DNA from: Flavobacteriaceae bacterium
GTDB taxonomy: Bacteria > Bacteroidota > Bacteroidia > Flavobacteriales > Flavobacteriaceae
Reading direction: 5' to 3'
Length of the DNA: 64,000 nt
NCBI GenBank assembly: GCA_024232495.1
Contig: JAAEPP010000080.1
Span: 1 to 64,000 of the forward strand
This document shows positions 8,834 through 17,761 of the stretch, in pieces. Both the position numbers and the translations under genes were made by a program. Positions within the stretch are counted from its first letter, which is position 1; every line of letters starts with the position of its first letter. The notes beneath the pieces are model-generated. The model saw only the letters and a list, made by a program, of their open reading frames with translations. It had not been told where the DNA came from and did no database searches.

Positions 8834-9691
8834 ATGAAAACAAAAAAGTTACTATTTATTACTATCACTCTTTTGTGTTTTTCTTTTTTAGCGAATGCGC
8901 AAAGAGGAGTTCGAATTGGATATATTGATATGGAATATATTCTTGAAAACGTACCTGAGTATAAGGAAGCTTCTACCCAATTAAACGGAAAAGTTCAACG
9001 TTGGAAAAAAGATCTCGAAAAGAAAAATGATCAAATAGAACTTCTAAAAATTAATTTAAGTACCGAAAGAGTATTGCTCACTACTGAATTAATTGAAGAA
9101 AGAGAAGAAGACATAAAAGTATTAGAAGACGAAATGATAAAATACCAACAAGACCGGTTTGGTCCCAATGGAGATTTATTTTTACAAAGGCAACAGTTAG
9201 TGCAACCAATCCAGGATCAGGTTTTTAATATCGTACAAGAAATTGCAGAAAACAAGAAATATGACTTTATTTTTGATAGGTCAGCTGATATCGTTATGTT
9301 ATTTTCTGCGGACAGACATGACATCAGTGACATTGTTTTGAGAAGTATTAATCGTTCAGCCAAAAGAAAAGAAATAAGTAACAAAAAAGAAAAGAGAGAG
9401 GTAGAACGTGAAGAAGATCTGACTGTAGAAGAAGATAAAGCTATTTCTGAAAGAGAAAAGGCAATAGAAGATAAGAAAAATGCGCGTGAGAAGGATATGG
9501 AAGAAAGGAAAAAAGTTCGAGATTCAATTCGTGAAGCCAAGCGAATAGAATATGAAGCAAGAAAACAACAATTACTTGACGAAAGACAACGAAAGAGAGA
9601 TTCTATACTAGCCGCTAGAGAAAATAGATTAAATCCAACTCCAACCAATAATAATGAAGGAGATGGAGAAGACGAAAATGGAATAAACTAA
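8834..9691 (+). CDS. OmpH/Skp-family periplasmic chaperone with long charged tail
   Basis: 285 residues from the ATG at 8834, which begins a standard signal peptide (MKTKKLLFITITLLCFSFLA, cleavage after NAQ). An in-frame ATG at 8798 would add 12 residues and spoil the signal. Residues ~25-170 form the OmpH/Skp domain (RIGYIDMEYILENVPEYKEA, then coiled coil). Residues ~180-285 form an extra Lys/Glu/Arg-rich coiled coil ending in an Asn/Asp/Glu-rich stretch that ordinary Skp proteins do not have. Skp-type trimers hold unfolded outer-membrane proteins on the way to BamA, whose gene lies directly upstream. Confidence 0.9.
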   Translation: MKTKKLLFITITLLCFSFLANAQRGVRIGYIDMEYILENVPEYKEASTQLNGKVQRWKKDLEKKNDQIELLKINLSTERVLLTTELIEEREEDIKVLEDEMIKYQQDRFGPNGDLFLQRQQLVQPIQDQVFNIVQEIAENKKYDFIFDRSADIVMLFSADRHDISDIVLRSINRSAKRKEISNKKEKREVEREEDLTVEEDKAISEREKAIEDKKNAREKDMEERKKVRDSIREAKRIEYEARKQQLLDERQRKRDSILAARENRLNPTPTNNNEGDGEDENGIN

Positions 9692-9732
9692 GAATAAACA
9701 ATAAATAACACTTAATTTTTAATACAATTACA

Positions 9733-10233
9733 ATGAAAAAAATCAAATCATTATTCGTAGCGATCATGCTAATAGTAGGAGCTACAAGCTTTGTGAATGC
9801 ACAAACAAAAGTTGCACACATTGATACTCAAGCACTTGCTGAATCAATGCCAGAAATGAAAGAAGCTCAAAGTCAATTAGAAAAACTTCAAAAAACATAC
9901 GATACAGAAATAAAAACATTAGTGAGAGAGTTTGAAACTAAAATCAAACAATATGAAGTAGAAGCAGAAAGTAAAACTGCAGAAGAAAATGCAAAACGTG
10001 CTGAAGAGGTTCAAGGAATGCAAACTAATATAAATGCTTACAGACAGGGTGCTTTAGAAGATTTACAGAAAAAGCAGGAGGACTTAATAGCACCAATTTT
10101 AGAGAAAGCAAGAGTTGCAATCCAAAAAGTAGGAAGAGCTCAAGGATATCAATATGTAATGGATAGCAGCACATTGCTTTTAGCAGAGGGTAAGGACTTA
10201 TTGGTCGACGTAAAAAAAGAACTAGGAATTTAA
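9733..10233 (+). CDS. OmpH/Skp-family periplasmic chaperone
   Basis: 166 residues with a signal peptide (MKKIKSLFVAIMLIVGA, cleavage after NAQ), then the Skp core (KVAHIDTQALAESMPEMKEA, central coiled coil, C-terminal beta part YQYVMDSSTLLLAEG). Length is normal for Skp. It is a second, shorter paralogue immediately after the long-tailed one, and is the last gene before a strong terminator, so the cluster from DUF6089 to here is probably one transcription unit serving outer-membrane protein delivery. Confidence 0.93.
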   Translation: MKKIKSLFVAIMLIVGATSFVNAQTKVAHIDTQALAESMPEMKEAQSQLEKLQKTYDTEIKTLVREFETKIKQYEVEAESKTAEENAKRAEEVQGMQTNINAYRQGALEDLQKKQEDLIAPILEKARVAIQKVGRAQGYQYVMDSSTLLLAEGKDLLVDVKKELGI

Positions 10234-10257
10234 TTTCTAATTTTAAAAATTAACATT

Positions 10258-10290
10258 AAAACTGTTCTCCCTTTGGTGAACAGTTTTTTA
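10258..10290 (+). terminator. Rho-independent terminator after skp
   Basis: ACTGTTC (10261-10267) pairs with GAACAGT (10278-10284); CC/GG pairs inside the loop and A/T pairs outside extend the stem, and six T residues follow. It ends the bamA-skp unit just before murI. Confidence 0.85.
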
Positions 10291-10300
10291 TTTTTATAAT

Positions 10301-11089
10301 ATGAATAACAATCCAATTGGTTTATTTGATTCTGGGGTTGGTGGCACTTCAATTTGGAAGGAAATTCATCAATTACTTCCTTATGAAAATACTATTTATT
10401 TAGCCGATAGTCTGAATGCACCTTATGGTAATAAGTCAAAGGAAGAAATAATTTCATTAAGTGTAAAGAATACCGAACTGTTATTAGAAAAAGGTTGTAA
10501 AATAATTGTTGTTGCATGTAATACAGCCACTACGAACGCCATAACTGTACTGCGTGAAAGATTCAGAGTTCCATTTATAGGAATCGAACCAGCCATCAAA
10601 CCTGCAGCATTACAATCAAAAAATAAAAGTATTGGAATTCTTGCAACAAAGGGTACTTTAAATAGTGAACTATTCTCCCTGGCCACAAAGGAATTCGCCA
10701 AAGATATTATGATAACAGAAGTTATTGGCGAAGGATTGGTGCCTTTAATTGAAAAAGGGGCTTTATTAAGTTCTGAAATCTCAAGCTTATTAGAAAAATT
10801 TCTTAAACCAATGTTGGAAAATAATATAGACCACCTTGTGTTAGGATGTAGCCATTACCCATATTTAATTCCACAGTTGGCTAAATTAATACCAAATAAC
10901 ATAAAAATTATAGATTCTGGTGAAGCAGTTGCTAAGCAAACAAAAAACATATTATTAGAAAACAACTTATTAAGAGAGCCTAGCAATCAATCTATTATTC
11001 AATTTATTACAAACTCATCAGATATAACCTTAAAGCTTTTATTAAAAGGATATCTTGAAAAAGTTGATATTGAAAAAATAAAATTCTAA
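10301..11089 (+). CDS. murI: Glutamate racemase
   Basis: 262 residues. MurI interconverts L- and D-glutamate to supply D-Glu for peptidoglycan. The two catalytic cysteines are present in VACNTATT (Cys73) and LGCSHYPYL (Cys183), with Asp10 in FDSGVGG and His185. The length is normal. It starts 11 bases after the T-run of the preceding terminator, so it either has a promoter within the hairpin region or depends on read-through; no clear promoter was seen. Confidence 0.97.
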   Translation: MNNNPIGLFDSGVGGTSIWKEIHQLLPYENTIYLADSLNAPYGNKSKEEIISLSVKNTELLLEKGCKIIVVACNTATTNAITVLRERFRVPFIGIEPAIKPAALQSKNKSIGILATKGTLNSELFSLATKEFAKDIMITEVIGEGLVPLIEKGALLSSEISSLLEKFLKPMLENNIDHLVLGCSHYPYLIPQLAKLIPNNIKIIDSGEAVAKQTKNILLENNLLREPSNQSIIQFITNSSDITLKLLLKGYLEKVDIEKIKF

Positions 11090-11123
11090 CAAGAATGCCT
11101 GACAGGAATATTAAATAACCTCA

Positions 11124-12122
11124 CTAATTAATTGCAGGACAATTACAATCATAAGGTTCTCGACCACCAAGGAAATCAAAACCTAATGTTATTTGATGAA
11201 AAGAGCCATTACTAAACTTTACGTTACCCATTTGGCTCGAATAAGTGTAAGCAAATAAAAACTTGTTAAAACTAACTCCAAGGATAGCAGTTAGATACTG
11301 TAATTTTTGATTTTCAACTTCTATTCCATTAAGATACTCTGCTCCATCAAAACTCCTTCGATATGATAATCCGCCCCATAACTTTCCAAAGTCCATTGCT
11401 CTATAAACTTTTCCATTTACATCAATTAATTGTTCTTTTGTTCTCTCTTGTATTTGATACATTAATGAAGGTTCATAAGTCCAAGAAGATCCATAATTAG
11501 CAAAAGCATAAGCTCCAGATATAATAAATTTACGCTGGTTAGAAGATTCATAATCTGCAGAATTTAATTCCCTACTTTGAAATATTATATTTTTAACAGT
11601 AAAATGCCCTGAAAAATTTAAAAAATTATAAGATACTCCTGCATCCACATTAAAATAGGAAGAACTTTGAATTATTCCTGCTATTATTGGATCAAAATCC
11701 AATGGATCAAATTGAGTTTCATCTAGCCTAGATTGTATTAAGCCAAAACTCAAACCAAATGAGAGCTGGTTTAAATCTACTTCAGTCCTAGAAAACATTA
11801 TATGATGAGCATAAGTAAGGTATCCTCCGGTCTGAGAATGGTAGCCATTTTTATCATTAAAAAATATAGCTCCTATACCCGACCTGTCACCTACCCTAGC
11901 ATTGATATTTAATGTTTGCATATTTGGCGCTTCATTTTGGTCAAACCACTGCTTTCTGGCTGTCAATCTGATTTGATTACTTGTTGCTGCCCCTGCCATA
12001 GACGGATGTAATAGATATAAATTATCTGATAAGTAATCCGAATAAACAGGAATACCATCTTGTGAATATGTTATGTGAGATAACAAAACAAATAAAACTA
12101 AGCAAACTTTTTTTATGTCCAT
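11124..12122 (-). CDS. PorP/SprF-family type IX secretion-associated outer-membrane protein
   Basis: 332 residues with a signal peptide (cleavage after ..SHITYSQ). The mature N-terminus (PVYSDYLSDNLYLLHPSMAG) and the following RLTARKQWFD segment are typical of the PorP/SprF family, predicted outer-membrane barrels that often work with type IX secretion adhesins such as SprB. No large adhesin gene is adjacent, so its partner is not identifiable here. It is a single-gene unit convergent with murI and divergent from nifU. Confidence 0.88.
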   Translation of the reverse strand: MDIKKVCLVLFVLLSHITYSQDGIPVYSDYLSDNLYLLHPSMAGAATSNQIRLTARKQWFDQNEAPNMQTLNINARVGDRSGIGAIFFNDKNGYHSQTGGYLTYAHHIMFSRTEVDLNQLSFGLSFGLIQSRLDETQFDPLDFDPIIAGIIQSSSYFNVDAGVSYNFLNFSGHFTVKNIIFQSRELNSADYESSNQRKFIISGAYAFANYGSSWTYEPSLMYQIQERTKEQLIDVNGKVYRAMDFGKLWGGLSYRRSFDGAEYLNGIEVENQKLQYLTAILGVSFNKFLFAYTYSSQMGNVKFSNGSFHQITLGFDFLGGREPYDCNCPAIN

Positions 12123-12138
12123 GAGTAGGTTAAGTCAT

Positions 12139-12146
12139 CAAATATA
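12139..12146 (-). promoter_or_regulatory. Possible -7 element of the PorP/SprF-like gene
   Basis: TATATTTG on the minus strand matches the consensus exactly, 16 bases before the ATG. No TTG lies at the expected distance. It is next to the divergent nifU promoter. Confidence 0.38.
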
Positions 12147-12177
12147 TTGAATACATTACTTTCTTTTTATATTTTTG
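12147..12177 (+). promoter_or_regulatory. Predicted promoter of the NifU-family gene
   Basis: TTG (12147-12149), a 20-base spacer and TATTTTTG (12170-12177) fit TTG-N19/20-TAnnTTTG. The predicted start site is about 10 bases before the ATG at 12193, giving a very short leader. Confidence 0.65.
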
Positions 12178-12192
12178 TGAAAAAGTTAAGAA

Positions 12193-13107
12193 ATGTCAAA
12201 AACAAACATAACTGTACAACTTACAAATAACGATAATATTGTAAAGTTTGTTACAAAATCATTTATTACACAGTCAAAAAGTTATGAGTTCAATAATATT
12301 GATGATGCAAAAGAAAGTCCTATTGCACAAAGACTATTTCATCTTCCTTTTGTAAAAACTATTTATATTTCTCAAAATTTTATAGCTATCGAAAAATTCC
12401 CTTTCAACCTGACTCAAGTTAAATGGCAAGATGTTCAAGATGAAGTTGCAGAATCGATTTCAGATTATTTTAAATCAGGGCAACCAGTAATAAATGAGAA
12501 GGATAATGAATCTTCAAAAAAAAACCCGATAACCATCTACGCCGAAAGCACCCCTAATCCGGAAGTTTTAAAATTTGTAGCAAATAGAACCTTAGCGAAT
12601 ACTATGTATGAGTTCAAAAACAAAAGTGAAACAGTCTTTGCTCCTTTAGCAAATGAACTATTTAATTTTCCATTCGTAAAAGAAGTTTTTATGAATACAA
12701 ATTATATTTCAATTACAAAAAAAAATAATTACAACTGGCAGGAGTTTTCGAATGAATTAAGGGAATTCATCCGAAACTATATTGAAGATAATAAAACAAT
12801 ATTTAAAGACGAAATACTCCAGAAACAAGAACAAACAAATCAGTTAACTGAAGATAGAGATTATTCAGAAATTGAAAAAGAGATTATTTCAATACTCAAT
12901 GAATATATACGCCCAGCAGTCGAGGGAGACGGCGGAAATATTGCTTTTGATTCCTATAATACAAATACTAAAACTGTAAAAGTTATATTGCAAGGTGCTT
13001 GCAGCGGATGTCCTTCCTCTACAGTAACTCTTAAAAATGGAATTGAAAACATGTTAAGAGAGATGCTTAACGGGAAGGTTGATTATGTTGAAGCTCTAAA
13101 TGAATAA
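12193..13107 (+). CDS. NifU-family iron-sulfur scaffold with duplicated Nfu N domain
   Basis: 304 residues. Two successive Nfu-N-like domains (about 5-100 and 110-200, each with a conserved ..HLPFVK/NFPFVK.. segment) are followed by a C-terminal NifU domain (about 222-300) with the cluster-binding GACSGCPSS motif (Cys270, Cys273). Such proteins carry and deliver 4Fe-4S clusters. The first N domain has lost the TPNP motif that the second keeps. A good promoter lies just upstream; the DUF255 gene follows after 37 bases and may be co-transcribed. Confidence 0.9.
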   Translation: MSKTNITVQLTNNDNIVKFVTKSFITQSKSYEFNNIDDAKESPIAQRLFHLPFVKTIYISQNFIAIEKFPFNLTQVKWQDVQDEVAESISDYFKSGQPVINEKDNESSKKNPITIYAESTPNPEVLKFVANRTLANTMYEFKNKSETVFAPLANELFNFPFVKEVFMNTNYISITKKNNYNWQEFSNELREFIRNYIEDNKTIFKDEILQKQEQTNQLTEDRDYSEIEKEIISILNEYIRPAVEGDGGNIAFDSYNTNTKTVKVILQGACSGCPSSTVTLKNGIENMLREMLNGKVDYVEALNE

Positions 13108-13144
13108 GTTAATTTTAAATATATATCTTAATATAAAATAAAGT

Positions 13145-15259
13145 ATGCGTGTTATATTAATCGTTTTAATTTTATCAACAACAATTTTCTCTTGTAACTC
13201 TTCAAAAAAAGATATTTTGGATATACAACATCAGTACACCAACGAATTAATTAATGAAACAAGTCCTTATTTGTTACAGCACGCTCACAATCCTGTTAAC
13301 TGGAGAGCATGGAATTCAGAAACCCTACAAAAAGCAAAAGAGGAAGAAAAACTTATGGTTATAAGTATTGGTTACTCTGCCTGTCATTGGTGTCATGTAA
13401 TGGAAAAAGAAAGTTTTGAGGACTCAACCGTTGCAGTAACTATGAATAAACATTTTGTAGCCGTAAAAGTAGACCGAGAAGAACGCCCTGATGTGGATCA
13501 AATTTATATTAATGCTGTTCAATTAATGACGGGAAGTGCAGGCTGGCCGCTAAATGTAATTACTTTACCAGATGGCAGACCAGTATGGGGCGGCACCTAT
13601 TTTAAAAAAGATGCTTGGATAAATTCTTTAGAAAAAATAGAAAAAATTTATCAAGAAAATCCTCAAAAACTAATCGATTATGCAACTCAACTTGAAGAAG
13701 GTATAAAAAGTATGGATTTAATTTCTGTGAATACAAATGAATTAAATTTTACAAATTTTCCCTCTGACAGTATCATTGAAAAATGGAGTGACTCTTTTGA
13801 TTATAAATATGGGGGGCCTAACAGATCTCCAAAATTTATGATGCCAAATAATTTAGAATATCTATTAAGGCATGGAGTACAATATAATAATGAAAAACTA
13901 TTAAATTATGTTTATGTAACCTTGGATCAAATTGCATATGGAGGAGTATACGACCATGTAGGAGGAGGTTTTGCAAGGTATAGTACTGATTCAAGGTGGC
14001 ATGTGCCTCATTTTGAGAAAATGTTATATGACAATGCACAATTGGTAAGTTTATACAGCAAGGCATATCAAATAACAAAAAAACCTTTATACAAAGAGGT
14101 GGTTTTAGAAACTCTTGAATTTATAAAAAGAGAAATGACAAACCCTGAAGGAGCATTTTATTCCTCTTTAGATGCCGATAGTCTTACGAAGGAAGGTGAG
14201 TTAGAAGAGGGAGCCTATTATGTTTTTAATGAAAATGAATTAAAATTAATTTTAGAAGATGACTTCTCCTTATTTTCTGAATATTATAATATTAACAGTT
14301 ATGGTAAATGGGAAAAAGAGAATTATATTCTGATAAGACAAAAAAGTGACGTTTTGATAACTGATAAATTTTCAATTTCACAAATTGAACTTGAACAGAA
14401 AAAAAAGAATTGGAAAAACAAATTAAGAGCCTATAGAGATCATAGAGAAAAACCAAGACTTGATGACAAAACATTAACCTCTTGGAATGCTTTGATGATA
14501 AAGGGTTATGTAGAGGCTTTCAAAACTTTTCAGATACAAGCTTATTTGACTGAGGCTCTAAAAAATGCTCAATTTATCATTGAAAACCAATTACAACCCA
14601 ATGGGGCATTAAACCATAATTATAAAAACGGTCATAGCAGCATCAATGGATACCTAGAAGATTATGCAACCTTAATAAATGCTTTTATTTCACTACACGA
14701 GGTAACGCTTGATGAAAAATGGATTCGTTTATCAAAAAAACTAACTGATTATACTTATGAAAACTTTTATAATCAAGAAAATAGTATGTTTTACTTCACC
14801 TCCAAAAAAGACGAAAAATTAGTTGCTAGAAGTTTTGAATATCGTGATAATGTAATAGCGGCCTCTAATTCAATTATGGCAAAAAACCTCTTTATATTAT
14901 CGCACCATTTGGACAATGAAAAGTATTTAAATACCTCCTCAAAAATGCTTCATAATGTTCATCCAGAAATTGAAACGTACCCAAGTGGCTATTCCAACTG
15001 GCTAGATTTGACAGAAAATTATAAAAATAAATACTACGAAATAGTTGTTGTTGGGAAAGATGCAAACAGTAAAATTAAAGAATTAAATACATCGTATCTC
15101 CCTAATGCACTTGTAGCTGGAAGCTCAAAAGAGAGCACAAACCCTTTGTTAAAATATAGATATATTGATGACGAAACTTTGATTTATGTTTGCGTAAACA
15201 ATAGTTGTAAACTTCCTGTTTCAGAGGTTTCGGAGGCATTAAAACTTCTAAATAATTAA
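13145..15259 (+). CDS. Thioredoxin-like DUF255 (YyaL-type) protein, predicted lipoprotein
   Basis: 704 residues. Residues 1-17 form a lipoprotein signal with lipobox IFSC (Cys17). Then comes the DUF255 thioredoxin-like domain (..[14 protein letters not shown].. and [18 protein letters not shown] with Cys80/Cys83), followed by a long six-hairpin-glycosidase-like alpha domain. The family (YyaL, human SPATA20) is widespread but of uncertain function; most members have no export signal, so the lipid-anchored form is worth noting. Its cysteine pair suggests redox activity, which is inferred. Confidence 0.88.
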   Translation: MRVILIVLILSTTIFSCNSSKKDILDIQHQYTNELINETSPYLLQHAHNPVNWRAWNSETLQKAKEEEKLMVISIGYSACHWCHVMEKESFEDSTVAVTMNKHFVAVKVDREERPDVDQIYINAVQLMTGSAGWPLNVITLPDGRPVWGGTYFKKDAWINSLEKIEKIYQENPQKLIDYATQLEEGIKSMDLISVNTNELNFTNFPSDSIIEKWSDSFDYKYGGPNRSPKFMMPNNLEYLLRHGVQYNNEKLLNYVYVTLDQIAYGGVYDHVGGGFARYSTDSRWHVPHFEKMLYDNAQLVSLYSKAYQITKKPLYKEVVLETLEFIKREMTNPEGAFYSSLDADSLTKEGELEEGAYYVFNENELKLILEDDFSLFSEYYNINSYGKWEKENYILIRQKSDVLITDKFSISQIELEQKKKNWKNKLRAYRDHREKPRLDDKTLTSWNALMIKGYVEAFKTFQIQAYLTEALKNAQFIIENQLQPNGALNHNYKNGHSSINGYLEDYATLINAFISLHEVTLDEKWIRLSKKLTDYTYENFYNQENSMFYFTSKKDEKLVARSFEYRDNVIAASNSIMAKNLFILSHHLDNEKYLNTSSKMLHNVHPEIETYPSGYSNWLDLTENYKNKYYEIVVVGKDANSKIKELNTSYLPNALVAGSSKESTNPLLKYRYIDDETLIYVCVNNSCKLPVSEVSEALKLLNN

Positions 15260-15340
15260 TTTTAAAATAACTGGTAGATTTCAAGCAATTCATTTAATTA
15301 AATCTCTAAGTAATTTTAGCAATTTTTAACAAATTATTGT

Positions 15341-15371
15341 TTTGCTTATCAGCGTTAATGAAATATATTCG
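15341..15371 (+). promoter_or_regulatory. Predicted promoter of the first secreted paralogue
   Basis: TTTG (15341-15344), a 19-base spacer and TATATTCG (15364-15371; one mismatch to TAnnTTTG) lie 23 bases before the start codon. Confidence 0.6.
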
Positions 15372-15394
15372 CACTCTGGAATAACAACAAAAAA

Positions 15395-16090
15395 ATGAAA
15401 AAGAAATTTCTTATTACAACCTCTATTATTGCATTGCTTTATTCAGTTAATGTTAATGCGCAATCTGAATTCAATGAAACAGATATTGATTCCTATATTT
15501 CTCAAAGAAGTGTAGAAGTGTATCTAGAGGCTGATTTTACAGGAACTCCTTATAAAGATAAAATGTTTAAGAATGGAACCATTCTAAAAAATGGTGTTCC
15601 GCTAGCAAAAAACATTGGCTTAAGATACAATGCTTCTAAAGATTTATTTGAGGTTAAGAAGTCTTCAGTGTTAAAAGATGATCAAGCAAAAGTTTTAAAA
15701 AGTTCTAGTGATTTGTTTATTATTATAGGCAATGAAAATTATGTTTTTTTAGCTCCTAATGAAAACAACTCAACGCAAGGTTATTTTTTAATTGATTACA
15801 AAAGCGATAAAACATCGCTGTTCAAAAAAATTAAAAAAGAATACATACCAGAACAAAAAGCATACACTTCATTAGCCAGTAATATCGCTGCAAATTATAA
15901 AGAAAAGCTAAGTTTATATTTATACACAAACGACGGTCTTTTAATAGAGCTCCCAGGGTCTAAAAGTAAACGATTAAAAGCTTTTGGCGATAAATCAAAA
16001 GATATTAAACTATTTGTAAAAGAAAAGAAAATCAACCTCAATAAAGAAGCTGGTCTTATTGAAGTCATTAAATATTACGATACGTTATAA
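15395..16090 (+). CDS. Secreted protein of unknown function (paralogue 1)
   Basis: 231 residues with a signal peptide (MKKKFLITTSIIALLYSVNV, cleavage after NAQ). I do not recognise the family. The mature protein is polar and has the segments TGTPYKDK, GLRYNAS, QGYFLIDYK and, near the C-terminus, ELPGSKSKRLKAFGDKSKDI. These recur in the next gene, so the two are tandem paralogues. There is no lipobox, no C-terminal type IX sorting domain and no membrane segment, so it is probably periplasmic or an exported soluble protein. It has its own predicted promoter. Confidence 0.75.
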   Translation: MKKKFLITTSIIALLYSVNVNAQSEFNETDIDSYISQRSVEVYLEADFTGTPYKDKMFKNGTILKNGVPLAKNIGLRYNASKDLFEVKKSSVLKDDQAKVLKSSSDLFIIIGNENYVFLAPNENNSTQGYFLIDYKSDKTSLFKKIKKEYIPEQKAYTSLASNIAANYKEKLSLYLYTNDGLLIELPGSKSKRLKAFGDKSKDIKLFVKEKKINLNKEAGLIEVIKYYDTL

Positions 16091-16124
16091 CACTTATTAA
16101 GTTATATTCTAATTGCTTCATAAA

Positions 16125-16167
16125 TTAAAAAGGATAAATCCCTCATTTTTTATAGAATCCTTTTTAA
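16125..16167 (+). terminator. Possible hairpin terminator between the secreted paralogues
   Basis: TTAAAAAGGAT (16125-16135) pairs with ATCCTTTTTAA (16157-16167), 11 bp around a 21-base loop. An overlapping alternative stem (AGAATC with GATTCT) is possible. The T-run is part of the stem, so strength is uncertain. Confidence 0.4.
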
Positions 16168-16290
16168 AATGATTCTAAAATTTTATATTCATAATCAACT
16201 TTATTTATAAATATAAATTGGCATAGTTTGTGTACTTAAATTATTAATCATTTACTTTATAAAAAAAAGTTTACCAATAAATCTAAAACA

Positions 16291-16995
16291 ATGAAAAAAA
16301 TAATTAACAACACTTTAATAGTAATTTATTTTGCTTGCTCAATTGGATTTGCTCAAAACAGAAAGACTCAATTTGCAACAGAATTATTTGTATATAATGC
16401 AGATAGGTTCGATACCCGAAGTCTTTATGATCCAGCTACCCCAGAAAATTATGATGGAACACCCTATTATGTAAATGATTTTTTGCTAGGTGATGTTTAT
16501 TTAGAAAATGAAATAATTTTAAGTAACGGAGCTCTAAGATACAATGCGGTAGCTGATGAAATAGAATACAAAGAATCCCTTAATGATGACGATGAATCGG
16601 CAAAAGCTCTTGTGAAATCAAAGGAGATTTATGCAAAAATCATGAACGATACATTTGTTTTTATCCCGAGTCAAGGTTACTATCTTGTTATATTTGATGG
16701 TAATAATCTAAGTTTATTAAAAAAAGTAACCAAGAAGTACTTTCCGCCAAAAAAAGCTCAAAATAATTATGAGAGATCAACCCTGGCAAGATTTGAAGAC
16801 CGTTTTACCTATACTATTTATTCAAAAAATGGAAAAACACTCGAATTACCGAGGTCTAAAAGTAAAAAACTTAAAGCATTTGGTGATGATGAAAAAATTG
16901 TAAAGAGTTATACCAAAGAACAAAATTTAGATTTAAACAACGAAAAAGATATTAAAAAATTAATACAGTATTTGGATAAAATTCAAGGCTTTTAA
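16291..16995 (+). CDS. Secreted protein of unknown function (paralogue 2)
   Basis: 234 residues with a signal peptide (cleavage after ..CSIGFAQ). It shares ordered motifs with the preceding gene: DGTPYYVN, GALRYNAV, QGYYLVIFDG, LLKKVTKKYFPPKKA and ELPRSKSKKLKAFGDDEKI, so the last 50-60 residues are clearly related while the N-terminal third differs. No known domain is recognised. It lies 200 bases after paralogue 1, probably with its own promoter, and ends at a strong terminator shared with convergent tsaB. Confidence 0.75.
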   Translation: MKKIINNTLIVIYFACSIGFAQNRKTQFATELFVYNADRFDTRSLYDPATPENYDGTPYYVNDFLLGDVYLENEIILSNGALRYNAVADEIEYKESLNDDDESAKALVKSKEIYAKIMNDTFVFIPSQGYYLVIFDGNNLSLLKKVTKKYFPPKKAQNNYERSTLARFEDRFTYTIYSKNGKTLELPRSKSKKLKAFGDDEKIVKSYTKEQNLDLNNEKDIKKLIQYLDKIQGF

Positions 16996-17028
16996 GTAAC
17001 TAGTTTTTTTATAAATCCTTTTACAAAT

Positions 17029-17063
17029 AAAAAACCAACTATATAAAATAGGTTGGTTTTTTT
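17029..17063. terminator. Bidirectional terminator between secreted paralogue 2 and tsaB
   Basis: AAAAAACCAAC (17029-17039) pairs perfectly with GTTGGTTTTTT (17052-17062) around a 12-base loop. The A-run and T-run on either side serve both convergent transcripts. Confidence 0.85.
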
Positions 17064-17088
17064 GAATAATATATTTAAGTACGTTGAT

Positions 17089-17748
17089 TTATCCTGCAAT
17101 AAAGTCTTTTAAATAATAAGGCTCAAAATAAGCGACATCTTCAAATTCGTTATTTTTATATTTATTTTCGGCCAAAATTCCCATCTCATTGGACGACGGT
17201 AAATTTTGATCCATAAAGATAACATTGCTATGCTTACAAATTGGTTTAAATTTTTCAACGCCATTACCAATAAAATAGATAGTATGATCATTTAAATAAT
17301 TAGTAAACGAATGATCGTCTAATACCTCAGCTCTTGTAGCTCTTATTTGAATTTTATCTTTTGAAAAAACCGCAGAATATACTTCTAAACGCCTAGCATC
17401 TAACATGGGTACTATAGTTCCATCTGTATTTTTTACCTGATATGCTAGTGCTTCTAGTGTAGGAATTGAAATAAGAGGGATTTCTAAAGCAAAACACAAG
17501 CCCTTTGCAGCTGAAACACCTATACGGAGTCCGGTATAAGACCCTGGCCCCTTACTTACTGCTATAGCGTCTAACTTGTCTTTTGTTATTTCACTTTTAA
17601 CCAACACTTCTTCAATAAACAAATGTAGTTTTTCGGCATGCGAATAATTTTTATCGTTTTCCTCTTTTAAGGAAACTACAATTCCATCCATTGATAAGGC
17701 AACAGAGCAGTTGGTTGTAGTTGTTTCAATACATAAAATTGTTGCCAT
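17089..17748 (-). CDS. tsaB: tRNA t6A37 threonylcarbamoyltransferase subunit TsaB
   Basis: 219 residues with the ASKHA-fold N-terminus ILCIETTTTNCSVAL, the central SKGPGSYTGLRIGVSAAKGL signature and a normal family length. TsaB supports TsaD and TsaE in making N6-threonylcarbamoyladenosine in tRNAs that read ANN codons. It lies only 13 bases after the efflux adaptor gene and is apparently the last gene of that operon, an unusual setting for a housekeeping tRNA-modification gene. Confidence 0.95.
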   Translation of the reverse strand: MATILCIETTTTNCSVALSMDGIVVSLKEENDKNYSHAEKLHLFIEEVLVKSEITKDKLDAIAVSKGPGSYTGLRIGVSAAKGLCFALEIPLISIPTLEALAYQVKNTDGTIVPMLDARRLEVYSAVFSKDKIQIRATRAEVLDDHSFTNYLNDHTIYFIGNGVEKFKPICKHSNVIFMDQNLPSSNEMGILAENKYKNNEFEDVAYFEPYYLKDFIAG

Positions 17749-17761
17749 TAAAATGTGTATA

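Noticed and set aside
9217..9648. Open frame of 143 codons on the minus strand
   Set aside because: It is antisense to the long-tailed Skp gene, and its Ser/Leu-rich composition mirrors the Lys/Glu codons of that gene.
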